Program-made: the position numbers and the translations under genes
In this document: positions 10,200 to 20,880 of the stretch, piece after piece
Numbering within the stretch: position 1 is the stretch's first letter
Layout: every line of letters begins with the position of its first letter
The notes under the pieces: model-generated
What the model saw: the letters and a program-made list of their open reading frames with translations, nothing else
Told to the model about the DNA's origin: nothing
Databases searched by the model: none
Assembly: GCA_905220665.1 (NCBI GenBank)
Contig: CAJNAR010000145.1
Location: forward strand, 434,001-498,000
Length of the DNA: 64,000 nucleotides
Reading direction: 5' to 3'
Origin: Albugo candida
Lineage: Eukaryota > Oomycota > Peronosporomycetes > Albuginales > Albuginaceae

Positions 10200-10857
10200 G
10201 TTCGGCGTCGTCGTAAAATGCTGGAAACAGCAAACGAAATTGGTTAGGCCGTTTCGCGTTATTTATATGTGCGTTTTCCATTTTCGCTGCTCAGAATCAT
10301 TGGTTAGTGTTTTCTGTGACTAACAATCTTTGACTTGACCCTGAAATACGAGTGTACTGGCTTATTTTGTTGTCTGAATGCATGAATGCTGCTGTTGTTC
10401 TGATTGTCTAAGACTACTACACGTACATATGGCATAGGATGAAACTTGCGTGACTGCATTTTTAAATGGGATATTCTGAGACTTGCCCAAAGTTTTGGTT
10501 ACGAACAACAAAGTTCAGTGCTTCATTTATTTGAAAAAAAGCGTTCCGTGTGAGACTCAATTCAATATTACCATAACTCTTCAAGGGAAGGAAATTGCGG
10601 AGCGTTCTAACTGCACGAAGGACTCATAATCAATCCTTCTGTCTCATCAAGAATTCCACCGCCGGTTGCTGTGAACCGGCGCCAACAAAACATGTGTATC
10701 AAAGAGGTATGCGTTGGCTTATTTGCCTGAAAACCCACTACTGGATTTCGTAACACGCTAAACTATCACTTCGTCTTGTGTAGCAGCACGATCGAACGAA
10801 TGTCGCAGAAACAACCACATATTCCAAAGGGTAAGGGTTTGATAGATTGGTGTGCAA
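10200..10857. other. 3' flank of CRN-kinase A, shared with copies B and C
   Basis: No gene is seen. The sequence is homologous to the flanks of the other two CRN genes (for example 10750-10800 against 21730-21790 and 59424-59490), which helps align the three copies. Confidence 0.6.
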
Positions 10858-13688
10858 TAGGTTATATATGGGACAACTTAATAACTAATCAACAACCTTT
10901 TTTAACTATCAATTTTTTTTTTAAAAAAAAAAATGTCATGCAATAGATATAGGTGCTATGACACCTTATTTTTGGGGATGTGCGTAGTTCAGCAATCACG
11001 TTGCTATACAAAAAAGGATCCCGTGCTGATCCTGGCAACTATCGTCCGATTGCCCTGATATGCGTGAATGTGAAAGTGCTGTCGAAGGTACTCGCGTACC
11101 GACTTCAGCAGGTGCTTCCGAAATTGATCCACGAGGATCAAAAAGCATTTCTGCGAGAACGTTCCATCCATCATCACATTCGGTATATGAGTGATCTACA
11201 AGATCTAGTCACTCATCGTGATGAAGAAGCATACCCAATATTTCTCGATTTTGAGGAAGCGTACGATCCAGTGGATTGGTTGTACATATTTGCGGTTTTA
11301 TCGAAAATGAATTGTGGAAACTCTTTCATCCAGTGGACAAAGCTTCTGTACACCAACACGAATGTATCGTTGTTCTTGAATGGAACGCGTTCGCCAAAAA
11401 TCACTCCGTCGAGAGGTGTTAAACAGGGTGATCAACTGTCCGCTTTGCTCTTTCTCATGACGATTGAGCCTTTGGGAAATTTGTTGCGGAGGAATGAAGG
11501 ACCTGGAATATGCATCACTCCAACGAATACAGCAACGAGTTTATATTTTGCGCACGACTCGACCTTATTATCGTCTTCGCTCGGTGGAGTAGAGGAGCAG
11601 CTCGAGATCGTTCAGAAGTATTGCGATGGTTCAGGAGCAAAGCTTAACTTGTCGAAGTCCAATTTGCTCCTCCTGAATCGACACCAAGTATGTTCACCGT
11701 TTGCACACGTGACAGTACTCTCACCGAGTGAGTCGGTGAAATATCTGGGAGTTCCATTCAGTCAATCACCCGTTGGTGATTTGATGATCGAATCCTTAGA
11801 AGATCGTTTTTATGGTGGATTCCGTCAGTGGTTTCGTCGGGCCAGAACAGTTCGTGGAAGATTACTGGTGGCACAAACTATGGTGTTATCACGTTTATGG
11901 CATCTTACAACTCATTTCAACATCCCGCAACATTTCGTTCGATGCTGGCAATCGATGCTCAATCGATTCGTTTTGAGTCGGAAGTATGAGCGCGATTCCA
12001 CACACGTTCAACTGATCAAGTCGGACTTCTTGTACCTACCTCATTCAGAGGGTGCTTTAAGGTTCTGATTATCTCAACACAACTGAAAAAACAACGATTT
12101 CAGTTTTTACAACAATTTCTACTTCATTCCAGTACAGCTTTACCCAGGAACTGGACACTTCGTGGAATGCAGATCACACGCTGAATTTTTGCCCGATTTT
12201 GGGCCACTCGATATCCTCACGATATCACCACGTCGGCATAGGACCATGGTGCACTGGAATATAACGTCACCATGGTGGAAGAAGACATGTATTTGGTTAC
12301 ACCAAAGTCATTGGGATCTTACCAACAAAGAACTATCACAACAGGACCAATTTCTCACGATGTTGGATGCTCCCATATGGCTTCATATCGACCCTCATCT
12401 GCAATTTGAGAAGAGACGACGGTCAACGAGTGTCGCTGCTCATCGTCGATGTCGGGGAATGGTACCCGAACCAGCGCGTGGTTTTCAGATGCGAGCGTTT
12501 CAAATACGGTCTATACGGGACTTGTTTGGTGGAAGAACGGACTGGTTCATCTCTGATCTCGAATTCATTTTGTGTTTTAATACAACGGAGGTTGGGCAGC
12601 CGTCCGATCAGTCTCAATCGAGTCTTTACGCCGGTTGTAGGTCGAAGCAACGCAAATTCTGCGACGAGCACAACCTGCTGGCGTATTACGCTGTTCCGTA
12701 AGGGAAATGGCACACGCTTATCCGGTTCAATTTGGCATTCAACTCTCGGACAAGAAGGTATTTCTTCCGATGATACCTCGGAATAAACTTTATCGAGTCG
12801 TTGGGAAGGCATTGCTACCGGATAAACCACACCCAATGTTGCTTCACGTATCAGAACGTGATCGAAGTGGGACGTCAACATGGATGAAAGATTTTTAAAA
12901 GCTATTCAAATGTCTTCGCAGACGTTTGCTACCGATCTATTCGGATGTCCGGTTCCAACTATCCTTCTGTATCCTACCAGTTCGAGCACGATTTTGGTTT
13001 TTACAACAATCACATCCAGAAATCATCCTGTGCACTCAGAAGCATTGTGGTGCGGTCGAAAGCTACCAGGATTTGTTTCCGACAGCAACAGGACACGTCC
13101 AGTTTGGGAAGAGCTCTTTTCGTCGTGGACAATACTTTTTCTGTTCGCCCGCGATGGTCACACATCGCGTGTGCACGGATTCCTGCTCCTCGTGATGCGT
13201 GGAAGCCTTTTCGAATGGTGCTGGAGGATCTTTGGTTTACATTAGTCGCGGTCGCGATTCATTTTATTTGGACGGATCGGAATCGCAGACTTTTCGCCCA
13301 CGGCACTTCGACGCCAACTGCCCCAGCTGTTTCGGCAATTTATAGCACACTGAGTGTCCATATCCGATATTTTCAACGGCAGTACTATGATACGGAGCAG
13401 CTCGAGCAGTTGACACAAGTACTAGCGTCTTATCAACATACTGGTTCAGCCAGGAGATATTTCTCTACTCGGCCCAGCCTGCTTTAAGTTCGACACCGTC
13501 AACGATTCTAAGTCGGTGATTCGTGGCGTTTCTAACACAGTACTATCTTATTCCAGTCGCTGAACCTAGCTACGGCTTTCTAGACCAAAATTGCATTCAT
13601 TATGTTTATTTATTGTAGTTTAGGCATTAGAGAAGTCATTTACGTCTAATTCTAGTAATCTAGACAACTTCAACTAGGTTATATATGG
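10858..13688 (+). mobile_element. 5'-truncated LINE insertion with 14-bp target duplication
   Basis: The insert (10872-13674) is flanked by the direct repeat TAGGTTATATATGG at 10858-10871 and 13675-13688. Copies B (21679-21692, inverted) and C (59381-59394, inverted, exact) show the same site once, with no insert. The element encodes a non-LTR reverse transcriptase and C-terminal sequence. Its 3' end (about 13620-13674) matches that of the LINE fragment in copy C and has no long poly-A tail. The 5' end is truncated inside the ORF2 region and starts with an odd T-run/A-run stretch (10910-10932). Confidence 0.93.
10980..13487 (+). pseudogene. LINE reverse transcriptase (ORF2), broken
   Basis: The main frame (10980-12068) carries the core of a non-LTR reverse transcriptase: NYRPIALI, the block LDFEEAYDPVDW (normally LDFEKAYDRVDW), SRGVKQGDQLSALLF, and the catalytic box reading FAHDS where an intact enzyme has ADD. 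The catalytic site therefore looks dead. After 12068 the reading shifts among frames (12162-12701, 12367-12786, 12945-13487). The last part includes HFIWTDRNRR, shared with the copy at 58313-58603. The endonuclease domain is absent because of 5' truncation. Confidence 0.9.
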
Positions 13689-14372
13689 CCGAGGGTTATT
13701 ATTCCAAATTGCAGTAGTCTCTTGCACTCCCTTGTAAAGATGCACTGGAATGTGGCTGTTAGTATAATGACAGGAAGAAGCGATATGTACAGGAATAGAA
13801 AAGAACAAGAGTACATTTCAGTGGCTTTTTAGTATATAGTAAACATATGCAGCAAAAATGAAGCTTTTGGCACCCCTCGATGCCGACCGTGCAAGATAAT
13901 ACTGCTTGAATGTCAACGGTGTAAACGTCAACTGAAAAAATATATAATCGGATAACTTTATTCTCCCCACTGAATGGTCATTTCCCAACACTAAACCCAA
14001 AGACATCGATGTCGTGCATCGAAGTGTCAATAAACCAGAATTCCTGCTGTATATTAGCGCACCGAGAAATCATACCAATCTGGAAGTTGTAGCGATACAG
14101 ATTCTAGCTCGATACAGAGTACATGCGTTTACTTGGTTCTCCCTCTGTATGACACGTTATCAGACGATGGAGTGAACCAGACGTATTCCGTTATGACTTC
14201 GTTGAAACCTTGAAGGTTAACTATATTGCTTAAGATCTCCAATCGTTGTAGCCGTGTTTACAAGTTGCAGCTTAGCTGACCTCCTCCATATACGACTTGA
14301 AGGTATCATCAACTTCCATGATGGAATTTATCGACAATAGATACACCTGAGTTGCAACTCACGACGTTATCA
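13689..14372. other. Copy A flank between LINE and SINE, no gene
   Basis: Homologous to about 21190-21670 of copy B and 58020-59380 of copy C, with many indels. The stretch around 14097-14111 is the uninterrupted counterpart of the LINE insertion site in copy C. No coding sequence is recognised. Confidence 0.6.
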
Positions 14373-14649
14373 ATAGTACTGTTCTAGATTGTCAAGGATT
14401 TCATTACACTGTTTATCTGGTTTTTTAACTACCTTCCTTATCCTATCATGAGTCCCTGACCGTATGAATATCACTTAAGTGTGACTTCAAACCTAGGGAG
14501 GCAGATATTTTCCAAGCTTATTGCTTGAGTGGGCTCAAACCGCTGCCCACACTGCCGGGAATCGAACTAACGACCTCCGGCAGGGGGTCCGTGCGCTCAA
14601 GTGCTTAATTGACTGAGCTGAGTACGGAACCCCATAGTACTGTTCTAGA
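14373..14649 (-). mobile_element. tRNA-derived SINE with 16-bp target duplication
   Basis: The direct repeat ATAGTACTGTTCTAGA occurs at 14373-14388 and 14634-14649, enclosing 245 bp. Read on the minus strand, the insert starts with a tRNA-like head. It has an A-box-like CAGCTCAGTCAATTAAG and a B-box-like AGTTCGATTCC about 50 bp apart, as in type-II tRNAs with a long variable arm. The tail (toward 14389) has no poly-A. Copies B (about 21111-21135) and C (about 57991-58012) lack the insert. The fold is not a good functional tRNA. Confidence 0.85.
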
Positions 14650-14749
14650 GAAAGAACTCTGGGTTGATCTCAGGTTAGATTATACTCCATTCGGATCTGC
14701 GTAGTAGTGGTTGCTCGAAGAATTACATCAGTATGAAAACATAACTATT

Positions 14750-15888
14750 CCAGAAACGGATCAAAGTGGCAGAGGTCTTTGTAGTCAACGAAGAAGACGT
14801 TGCAGAACGCGAAGTCTCTGTTCAAGGTATATCGGGCCACCTCGAGAACTTTTACGCCTTCGAACTCTGATAGAGAGATAATACGCGCAACTTGTAAGGA
14901 ATCTTTCAATATCTATGATGCTGATTGTGTACACATAGAACTTCTTCAAAGCACGTGTAGAAGACTTGCATGAAACGAAGAAGCAAAAGAAGAAATAGTG
15001 CATGACGATGCGCTATTTCGTTACTTGATGAGTTGTAGTTCAAGCTACCTTGACAGGAGGGCTCCGCCATTGATTATATTGACGATATTTCTTCACGCTT
15101 GTCTGGATCTACAATACCATCGCGATATCAACAACATGCTTTGGATGTCACTTAGATCCAATCCCAGCACTCTTTCCTTATCGAAGCGTTCACAACCGAA
15201 AGCCGAGCTTTATTCACAGCTTCTTTGTCGAAGTTGTTGGTACAATCTTATTCAATAATTGAAGAAATTCTCGAAGATAATTGATGCATTCATACCAATA
15301 GAAGCACTGTCAGCTAAATGTTTCCTTCACGAAGTTCTTGCACTAGAAAACTGCATCGATTTGATGATCTCAAGATGTGAAACGTATATAATGTTATCTC
15401 AGATAGCGAATGATCATTCTTTGCTGCCACAACACCTTTTGCAAATATTAGTAGTATGGGCCACAGTTCAATCATCAGCTTCCCACATCAATACGATTTT
15501 TTGGAGCGACGATTCTTTTGCGTCTTGCACCGTACGAATTGCCTTCTCTTCATGTGGAAGAAGCTTAGTTAACCAGAGAAACCCAGCCTTATCACGTCCA
15601 GGAGGACGTGATTACGAAAGTGTGACCAACAGAACCTATTGCCGCAAGAACCGCATCATGTATGTGATCCTATCGCTCACGATAACAAAGTCGATTTATT
15701 ATGATACAAGTACGAAAGAGCTGGACGCATACTGGCTACTTCATCGTCTGACGAGTTGGGCCGAAAGGCAGTCCTCAGTTAGAGTACTGGGACCGACTCT
15801 TTCCAGCTGCAATACGAAAAGAGAAAGTAGACACTATCTGTCAATTGTAAATCATATCAGCGGATCACCTAAATGGCTAAACGGGTGA
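14750..15888 (+). pseudogene. Decayed unidentified protein gene shared by A, B and C
   Basis: Plus-strand frames here match minus-strand frames of copy B (20340-20880) and a short part of C (57480-57800). An example is the HDDALFRYLM stretch at 15001-15031 against HDGALCRHLI in B. A long open run (15259-15888, 209 codons) lacks an initiating ATG near its start and follows a stop. The sequence is interrupted in every copy. The family is not recognised. Confidence 0.35.
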
Positions 15889-16440
15889 GTAAAAGAGCAA
15901 TCAGAGAAGGGATTTGTGATTGATGACGGATGGTTTCAGGTTTTCGTGTACAGGATGTTCTTTAGAAATCGGAATGAGATGCAAACAAAGAAGAGAAACG
16001 AACGAGCTACGAAATTAGGCACACGACGGCAATTGCATAAAGTCTAAACTGTTTTCGTCTCATTCAGAAAAGCATCTCAGCACCTCTTCCACTTCAAACA
16101 TCTTCAACTCACATACACTTAAAGACACAGACCAGATGGCGAAGCTCGTAAGCCATCCTATTGCATCGGATGCGTGATCAGTATTTCGCAAACAAACACG
16201 TTTGTCGCTCTTGCGATCTCTTGTTATGTCTATAGCATTTCATATGTATCGCGTGCTCCACCTGTCTTTGCAACCTCACATTCCATGCAATTGCTTTGAC
16301 AATTCAAACCGCTCAGGGTGCCATTTAGATATGGCTCTATCGTTCACAGGACGTGGAAAGTCGCGCAGAAGTAAAGTATCATGTTCTCAAGTATATATTC
16401 TGAAGTAAGGAAACTCAAATTGACTGGTTGGAATTTGCTT
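15889..16440. other. Intergenic, no gene recognised
   Basis: The 3' flank of the TPX2-domain gene. Only short frames are seen, and there is no clear match to copy B. Confidence 0.45.
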
Positions 16441-17111
16441 TTACTGAGCGACTTCCAGCTTATTTTCGACTTGAGTGGGAACTTCTGTGGGTTCAGTCGT
16501 TGATTCCTCTTCTATGCGTTTACATACTACGGATGCTTTCTTTTGCCGAAGTGCAAATCGTTTGTCTATTTGAAGATCGAATCCTATCGGAACGGTCAGT
16601 TTTGAGCGACGTACTGCTGGAATTCCAATACTGCCACTGGATCGTATGGTCTACAAATATGCAGAAAACGGTGATTACTTGCCGGTGAAGAACGCTACTC
16701 ACGTACCTGTACAAAACGTTCTTTATCTGTGGCAGTGGGAATTTGTACGAAGGAGACTGTTGATTGATGATACCGCTGATACTTTTTTTTTTGCTTCTCA
16801 ACTCGTTTCCGAAGAGCGCGAATCTCCAATAATTCTTTCGAAGTCATACTCAAATGTGATTTTTTCACCGCGTTTTGCGGATGATAATGAAATTTTGGGG
16901 ATTTTGGGATTGTTAACTTTCGCTGTGTACTTTTATTCTCAATCTTCTTGGCACTTCGAGTTTGCATTTTCTTTACTTTATCTGTTCCATTATAGCGACT
17001 TCGTCGTCCGGCAATGGATGCTCGAGTTGGGCGTAAAAGCCGCGCATCAACTTTGATGCATTTCACTTTAGCCACCTTTGTACTCGATTGCTGTTCTCCG
17101 TGATTCTCCAT
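16441..17111 (-). CDS. TPX2-domain microtubule-associated protein
   Basis: Two exons, 17111-16707 and 16650-16441, joined across a 56-nt intron (16651-16706, GTACGTGAG..TTTGTAG), give 204 residues. Two TPX2-like motifs are visible. One has the form TIPKSPKFHYH followed by a charged helix with many Lys and Arg. The second, in exon 2, is SKLTVPIGFDLQIDKRFALR. TPX2-type proteins bind microtubules and, in the founding member, activate Aurora kinase. The small size suggests a minor family member or a gene missing an upstream exon. It lies between the two duplication arms, next to the decayed TFB4/TOG copy. The family call rests on the motif pattern; confidence in the splice is high because the frame and motif both continue. 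Confidence 0.68.
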
Positions 17112-17309
17112 ATTCTTTTTCAGATTCTTCTTTGGAATGCTTCAGTAAAGTTGCGGCGGGATTTTTGGATTCAGATTTTTGAAAACATTTAAGTTCGTTA
17201 GCCAATCAGAGACGATCAAATTTCTCCTTTCCGGTAGATTCCTAAGTTCGCGTTATACTTTTGGGTAAAAGGCCCAAACACTACATAGCGCAAAAGACTT
17301 TGTTGCTTA

Positions 17310-17640
17310 GTCCGCGCGAAACGGAACCGGAAATGCTCGTGGTCGACGTTCACGTGATGTGATGCGTTTGTTCCCCGATTGCCAAAAGCTTTTTCTAAAA
17401 CGATATCGCATAATTATCCAATTTGGTCGTCTGGTTCTGATTCTGATTCTGATAACGCATATGAATATGAAGTGATCGAAGAGCCCGCGCGTGTTGCGAG
17501 CAAAATGAGCCGATTTCTTTACGAGCTCAAAAAGATAAGCATACTCTCCACTGTTTTTCGAAATGACAGATCCAATTGATTCGCCGGCAGTCCATCGCCA
17601 TTACGCAACCAATGCGATAGATTTTTGTCAAGAATCAAGT
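17310..17640 (-). pseudogene. Inverted fragment of TFB4 exon 1
   Basis: The minus strand matches TFB4 from about 1086 to 1415: LILDKNLSHWLRNGDG corresponds to LILDTNPSHWWRNGDG, and PANQLDLSFRKTVES to PANQSDLSFQKTVES. The match continues, with frameshifts, to near the exon 1 donor and stops there. The rest of the gene is absent. At 17640 it joins directly to the middle of the TOG-like gene copy. Confidence 0.9.
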
Positions 17641-19330
17641 TGTTGAAATGTCTCTGCAGGCTTTGGTATGCGTTCTCGACGATGGAGATTATAAACGTTG
17701 TCGTGGCCGTAGAGTATTTCATTGCAAAGTTATAGATTATAGCTCGATTGGCGCTGCAGAAAGATAGAGTCCTACTGCCCAGCAGATCGCATCACGTTCA
17801 CACTCACAAATTATCGATTGCAGCTCTTTGGATGCGACTATTGAGAGTATAATGGAGAAGGCTTCGTCTTTGCGGATGCATCAATCCGTCGCGGTGGGGA
17901 AGGTTCGTTGCCTGAAAGTATATCCAACAAGCTAGAAAGTAGCGTGGGTACCTCAAATGCAGACTGCAAGAATTGATCTCTAGCGATTGGATACCTCGCA
18001 TGGTTTGGTGGGCATTTAGAGCCTTCTCAATTGGGTTCATTTGTCGTAACACTTTTGGGCATTCTTGGAAGTTTATTACAAGATGTGGACGTCCTTATTG
18101 CGAAACATTCTATTTAGGTGACATACACTCTTTTTCATCATAATGTGGTGCTAGAATCGAAGTCGAAAGAGGCTTTGAAGCAATATTCATTCCAATTTGT
18201 ATTTGATCTTATTGAATTGATGGCTTGTTGAAGGCCGAAGACCCCGATGAAGAATCGGCGTTGGAAGATCTGAAGCAAGGTCTAAAACGTTTATCACTTT
18301 TGATGCTTTGGACGAAGGCGTCGTGAAGCAAACAATTGCGAAAATATCGTTTGCATAAATGTTTGCCAGATTTCATTGTGATATAAACGCTCGAGTTCTC
18401 GAAATGCTTCCCCATACCGCCCTCGTCATGAATCAGGTCGGAGTAAGCATCGAGTTTGCTATCGGAGCAATTGAAGGATGAGGTTTCACAGAGTTAGATC
18501 TATTGCGCAAAACTGGAGCAAGTATTGGTTTCCGACGGGGATCTACCATAACTCTTTGTGAATGGGACTCTTCACGTATTCAAAGCGTGCATCCCGGAGA
18601 CTGAAAAGATCTCTTGTTCATCAATTTCGAGTAATTTAGAAGCAAGAGAATCCGAGTTTGCGCTTGTTATATGGATCAGGAGTCTTTGAGATCTCGCTGG
18701 CCGTTTGAAGTATATCAAGTTTGAGGTCGTCGGAACTACTCGTATGGAAGCCTTCTCTCGACATTGTAAATGTTCAAGGGAGATGCGATGAGAGAGTGAT
18801 GCGCCTCCATCGACCAAAAATATGACAAAGTTGTAAGCAAAAGGTATGAGAACGTCCAAGTCTTCCTCTTCCGATGAGGACAGGCGCAATTTGTACCCGA
18901 CAATTTGTTGCTGGTACCCTTAAACGTGTGCAAGCAACACAACAGAAAGCACAGCTGCTTGAGAAAAGCTGGGGTCTTTAGCAATTGTATCAGCTGCTAG
19001 AGATGAAACTATTTCAGGGCAATGAAACTCAATCAAGAAGAAGCGGGAAGATAAGTTGTGCCTTCCCCACGAGTAAAAGAAGCGATTCTCGACCGACAAT
19101 GCTCGTTCGAGTCAATCGGACAATACATATGCAAGAGAGCGAGCTGAATCCTTTCATCAACGCAGAAGCCGAAGGAACTAATCTCACCGATGGTTTGCAT
19201 TCTAGAGACTGGGAAGAGAATCACTGAAAGTCTGTATCGATGGTAGTTCCTCCTCCAGCTGCAAGGATCCGTGTACTTCGATCTACCCGTCTACAATACG
19301 TCGCGGGGTCTTCTACCACTTCTTCTTCCA
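17641..19330 (+). pseudogene. Inverted, decayed copy of the TOG-like gene
   Basis: From 17641 to about 18060 the plus strand matches the TOG-like gene at about 390 down to 1 (for example GCTTTGGTATGCG, then AATGCAGACTG near 17955), with stops and indels. The copy lacks the first half of the gene: an internal deletion of about 700 bp fused it to TFB4. Beyond 18060 it continues with helical, frame-broken sequence (for example VLEMLPHTALVMNQVGVSIE near 18390-18450), which presumably matches the part of the true gene lying left of this window. The stretch after about 18700 is less certain. Confidence 0.8.
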
Positions 19331-19379
19331 CGACACCGCAACCGTCTCCTCCTTGGTGAAGTTTAGACTTGACCGGATC

Positions 19380-19817
19380 AGCATTCCCGCCTCTTTTTCT
19401 TTGACTTCGAATCGGCCTTTTCAGCTTCTTTTTTTTGTCTCCAAGTCAGTCCAAAGAATTTCAAATGGCATCGGGAATCATTTCCTTTGTCGTCGTCTTC
19501 GATGCTGTCGGCCAAGTTGTCGTCGACTTGCGATTTCAGAGTGTACTTGAATCATTCCAGAGTATTTCTCCCGTTGCGAGAAAACGGGTATCTTTCGTCA
19601 TTGAACGTTCACCTTCGAGTGCGGCAATGCTTGGAGCATTTTTTCTATCGAACAAGGTCGAAATAATTTTCGCCTTCTCACTAGAGATCACAGTTTTATG
19701 TTTATATCGGACGACACCACCAGCAGTGTCAATCCAATCACAGCCTAATTTTTTGATGTCTCGGATCAAATACATCCAAAGGGAGCTTAGTTGATGTTCG
19801 TCCATCCCGAAAGACAC
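19380..19817 (-). pseudogene. Unidentified coding remnant with one frameshift
   Basis: A frame from 19817 to 19536 continues in another frame to a stop near 19380, with a highly charged C-terminus (Lys- and Asp-rich). A single-base shift near 19540 separates the parts. It lies tail-to-tail with the TOG-like pseudogene, so it may be a decayed copy of a gene located left of the window. The family is not recognised. Confidence 0.3.
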
Positions 19818-20339
19818 TTATAACTTTTTAATAATGAACAGATCGGCAAAGTCTTTTTTGTAGAGCTTCTTCCAAAGTTGGCTTACGCTTTTTTTGCCTT
19901 GAAAGAAATCGACTTAATTTGTACTCAACGCTATGATCCCATGTATCCTGTAATTCTGCCTGCACAAGTTGCTCTCGTTCGTACCAATTTCTCGTTTCTT
20001 CGTGTTATTCCTGCACTATCATATTCACGCCTTCCCGCAGTTGACCGATTTAATTGGCTTCAGATAAAGGTCGCTTACCCAAGGAACATTCAGGCGATTA
20101 GTAAGGCACAAAGAAGCATGAAGAATGCTCATTCGAAAGCAGAATGGTACTGCTGCGGATTATTACGTCGTTGAATGTATACTTGGACCAATCTTCTGGT
20201 TTAAGGTGTGGCACATGCTGCTAAAATTCGCGGAATGTGTGTTGGTAACGAAGAAGATTACTCGTTGTCAAAGATGAAGTAATTGATGTTTACCATCTAC
20301 AAGTCACCAAATCGATGTAGTCTTCTGGTCAAAGAACGT

Positions 20340-20880
20340 TGTGAAGAAACTTTTAGTTGACACTGCTTCTATTGGCATTTGGTGAATGAATGCATCAAAA
20401 ATCTTCAAGAATTCCTTCACATTTTGAAGAAGATCGTACCAACAAGTTTGACAAACAATGTTCGATTCCAGCTCAGCTTTTGCCGTGGACGATTCGACAA
20501 GGACAGAGTATTCGAACTGGTTTTATGATGCGACATCAGAAGCATCGTCTTAATATCGCCATGTAATAGTAGATTCAGACAAGGGCAAAGGATATCGTCA
20601 TCATAAGTGACGGCTGAGTAGTGCTGCTAAGGTGGGTTAGTAGACAATTTATCAAGTGACGACATAGCGCGCCGTCATGCAATCTTTTTCTTCTTCGTTG
20701 ATGCAAGTCTTTTTCTGTATCTTTTGCTGCAATGCTTTGAAAAAGACTCATCTGCACGCAAACAACATCATCCATGTCGAAAGGTTGAATGCGCCTTCTA
20801 AGTTGATCGTAGTATCTCTCATTCAAGTCGAGTTAACACGTCATCTCTCCAACAAAGACCTGGTGCTCGCAATATGATCG
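20340..20880 (-). pseudogene. Decayed unidentified gene, copy B
   Basis: The minus-strand frame 20826-20575 reads as a charged, helical protein (for example LRRRIQPFDMDDVVCV) and then breaks. It is homologous to 14900-15100 of copy A and to 57480-57700 of copy C. No known family is recognised. Confidence 0.35.

Larger units (their letters stand above)
3950..15890. repeat. Segmental duplication copy A
   Basis: This block matches copy B (19900-28390) in inverted orientation, and the part from about 5800 to 15060 matches copy C (57450-64000), also inverted. Anchors seen by eye are the PI4-kinase gene (4066-5403), the ORF remnants around 5800-6480 and 7400-7630, the small gene at 7775-8257, the CRN gene (8457-10199), the shared stretch around 10750-10870, and the 14960-15340 region. 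The boundaries are approximate. Copy A is interrupted by a LINE (10872-13674) and a SINE (14389-14633) that are absent from B and C. Confidence 0.85.

Noticed and set aside
10910..10932. T-run/A-run palindrome as a regulatory or origin element
   Set aside because: It lies inside the LINE near its truncated 5' end and is best explained as an insertion-associated simple sequence.
14530..14633. A functional tRNA gene on the minus strand
   Set aside because: A-box and B-box are present, but the T-arm does not pair in the standard way and the segment is enclosed by a 16-bp target duplication, so a SINE explains it better.
15259..15888. 209-codon plus-strand frame as an intact gene
   Set aside because: It has no ATG near its start, is preceded by a stop in frame and is interrupted in the matching copy B sequence, so it was scored as a remnant.
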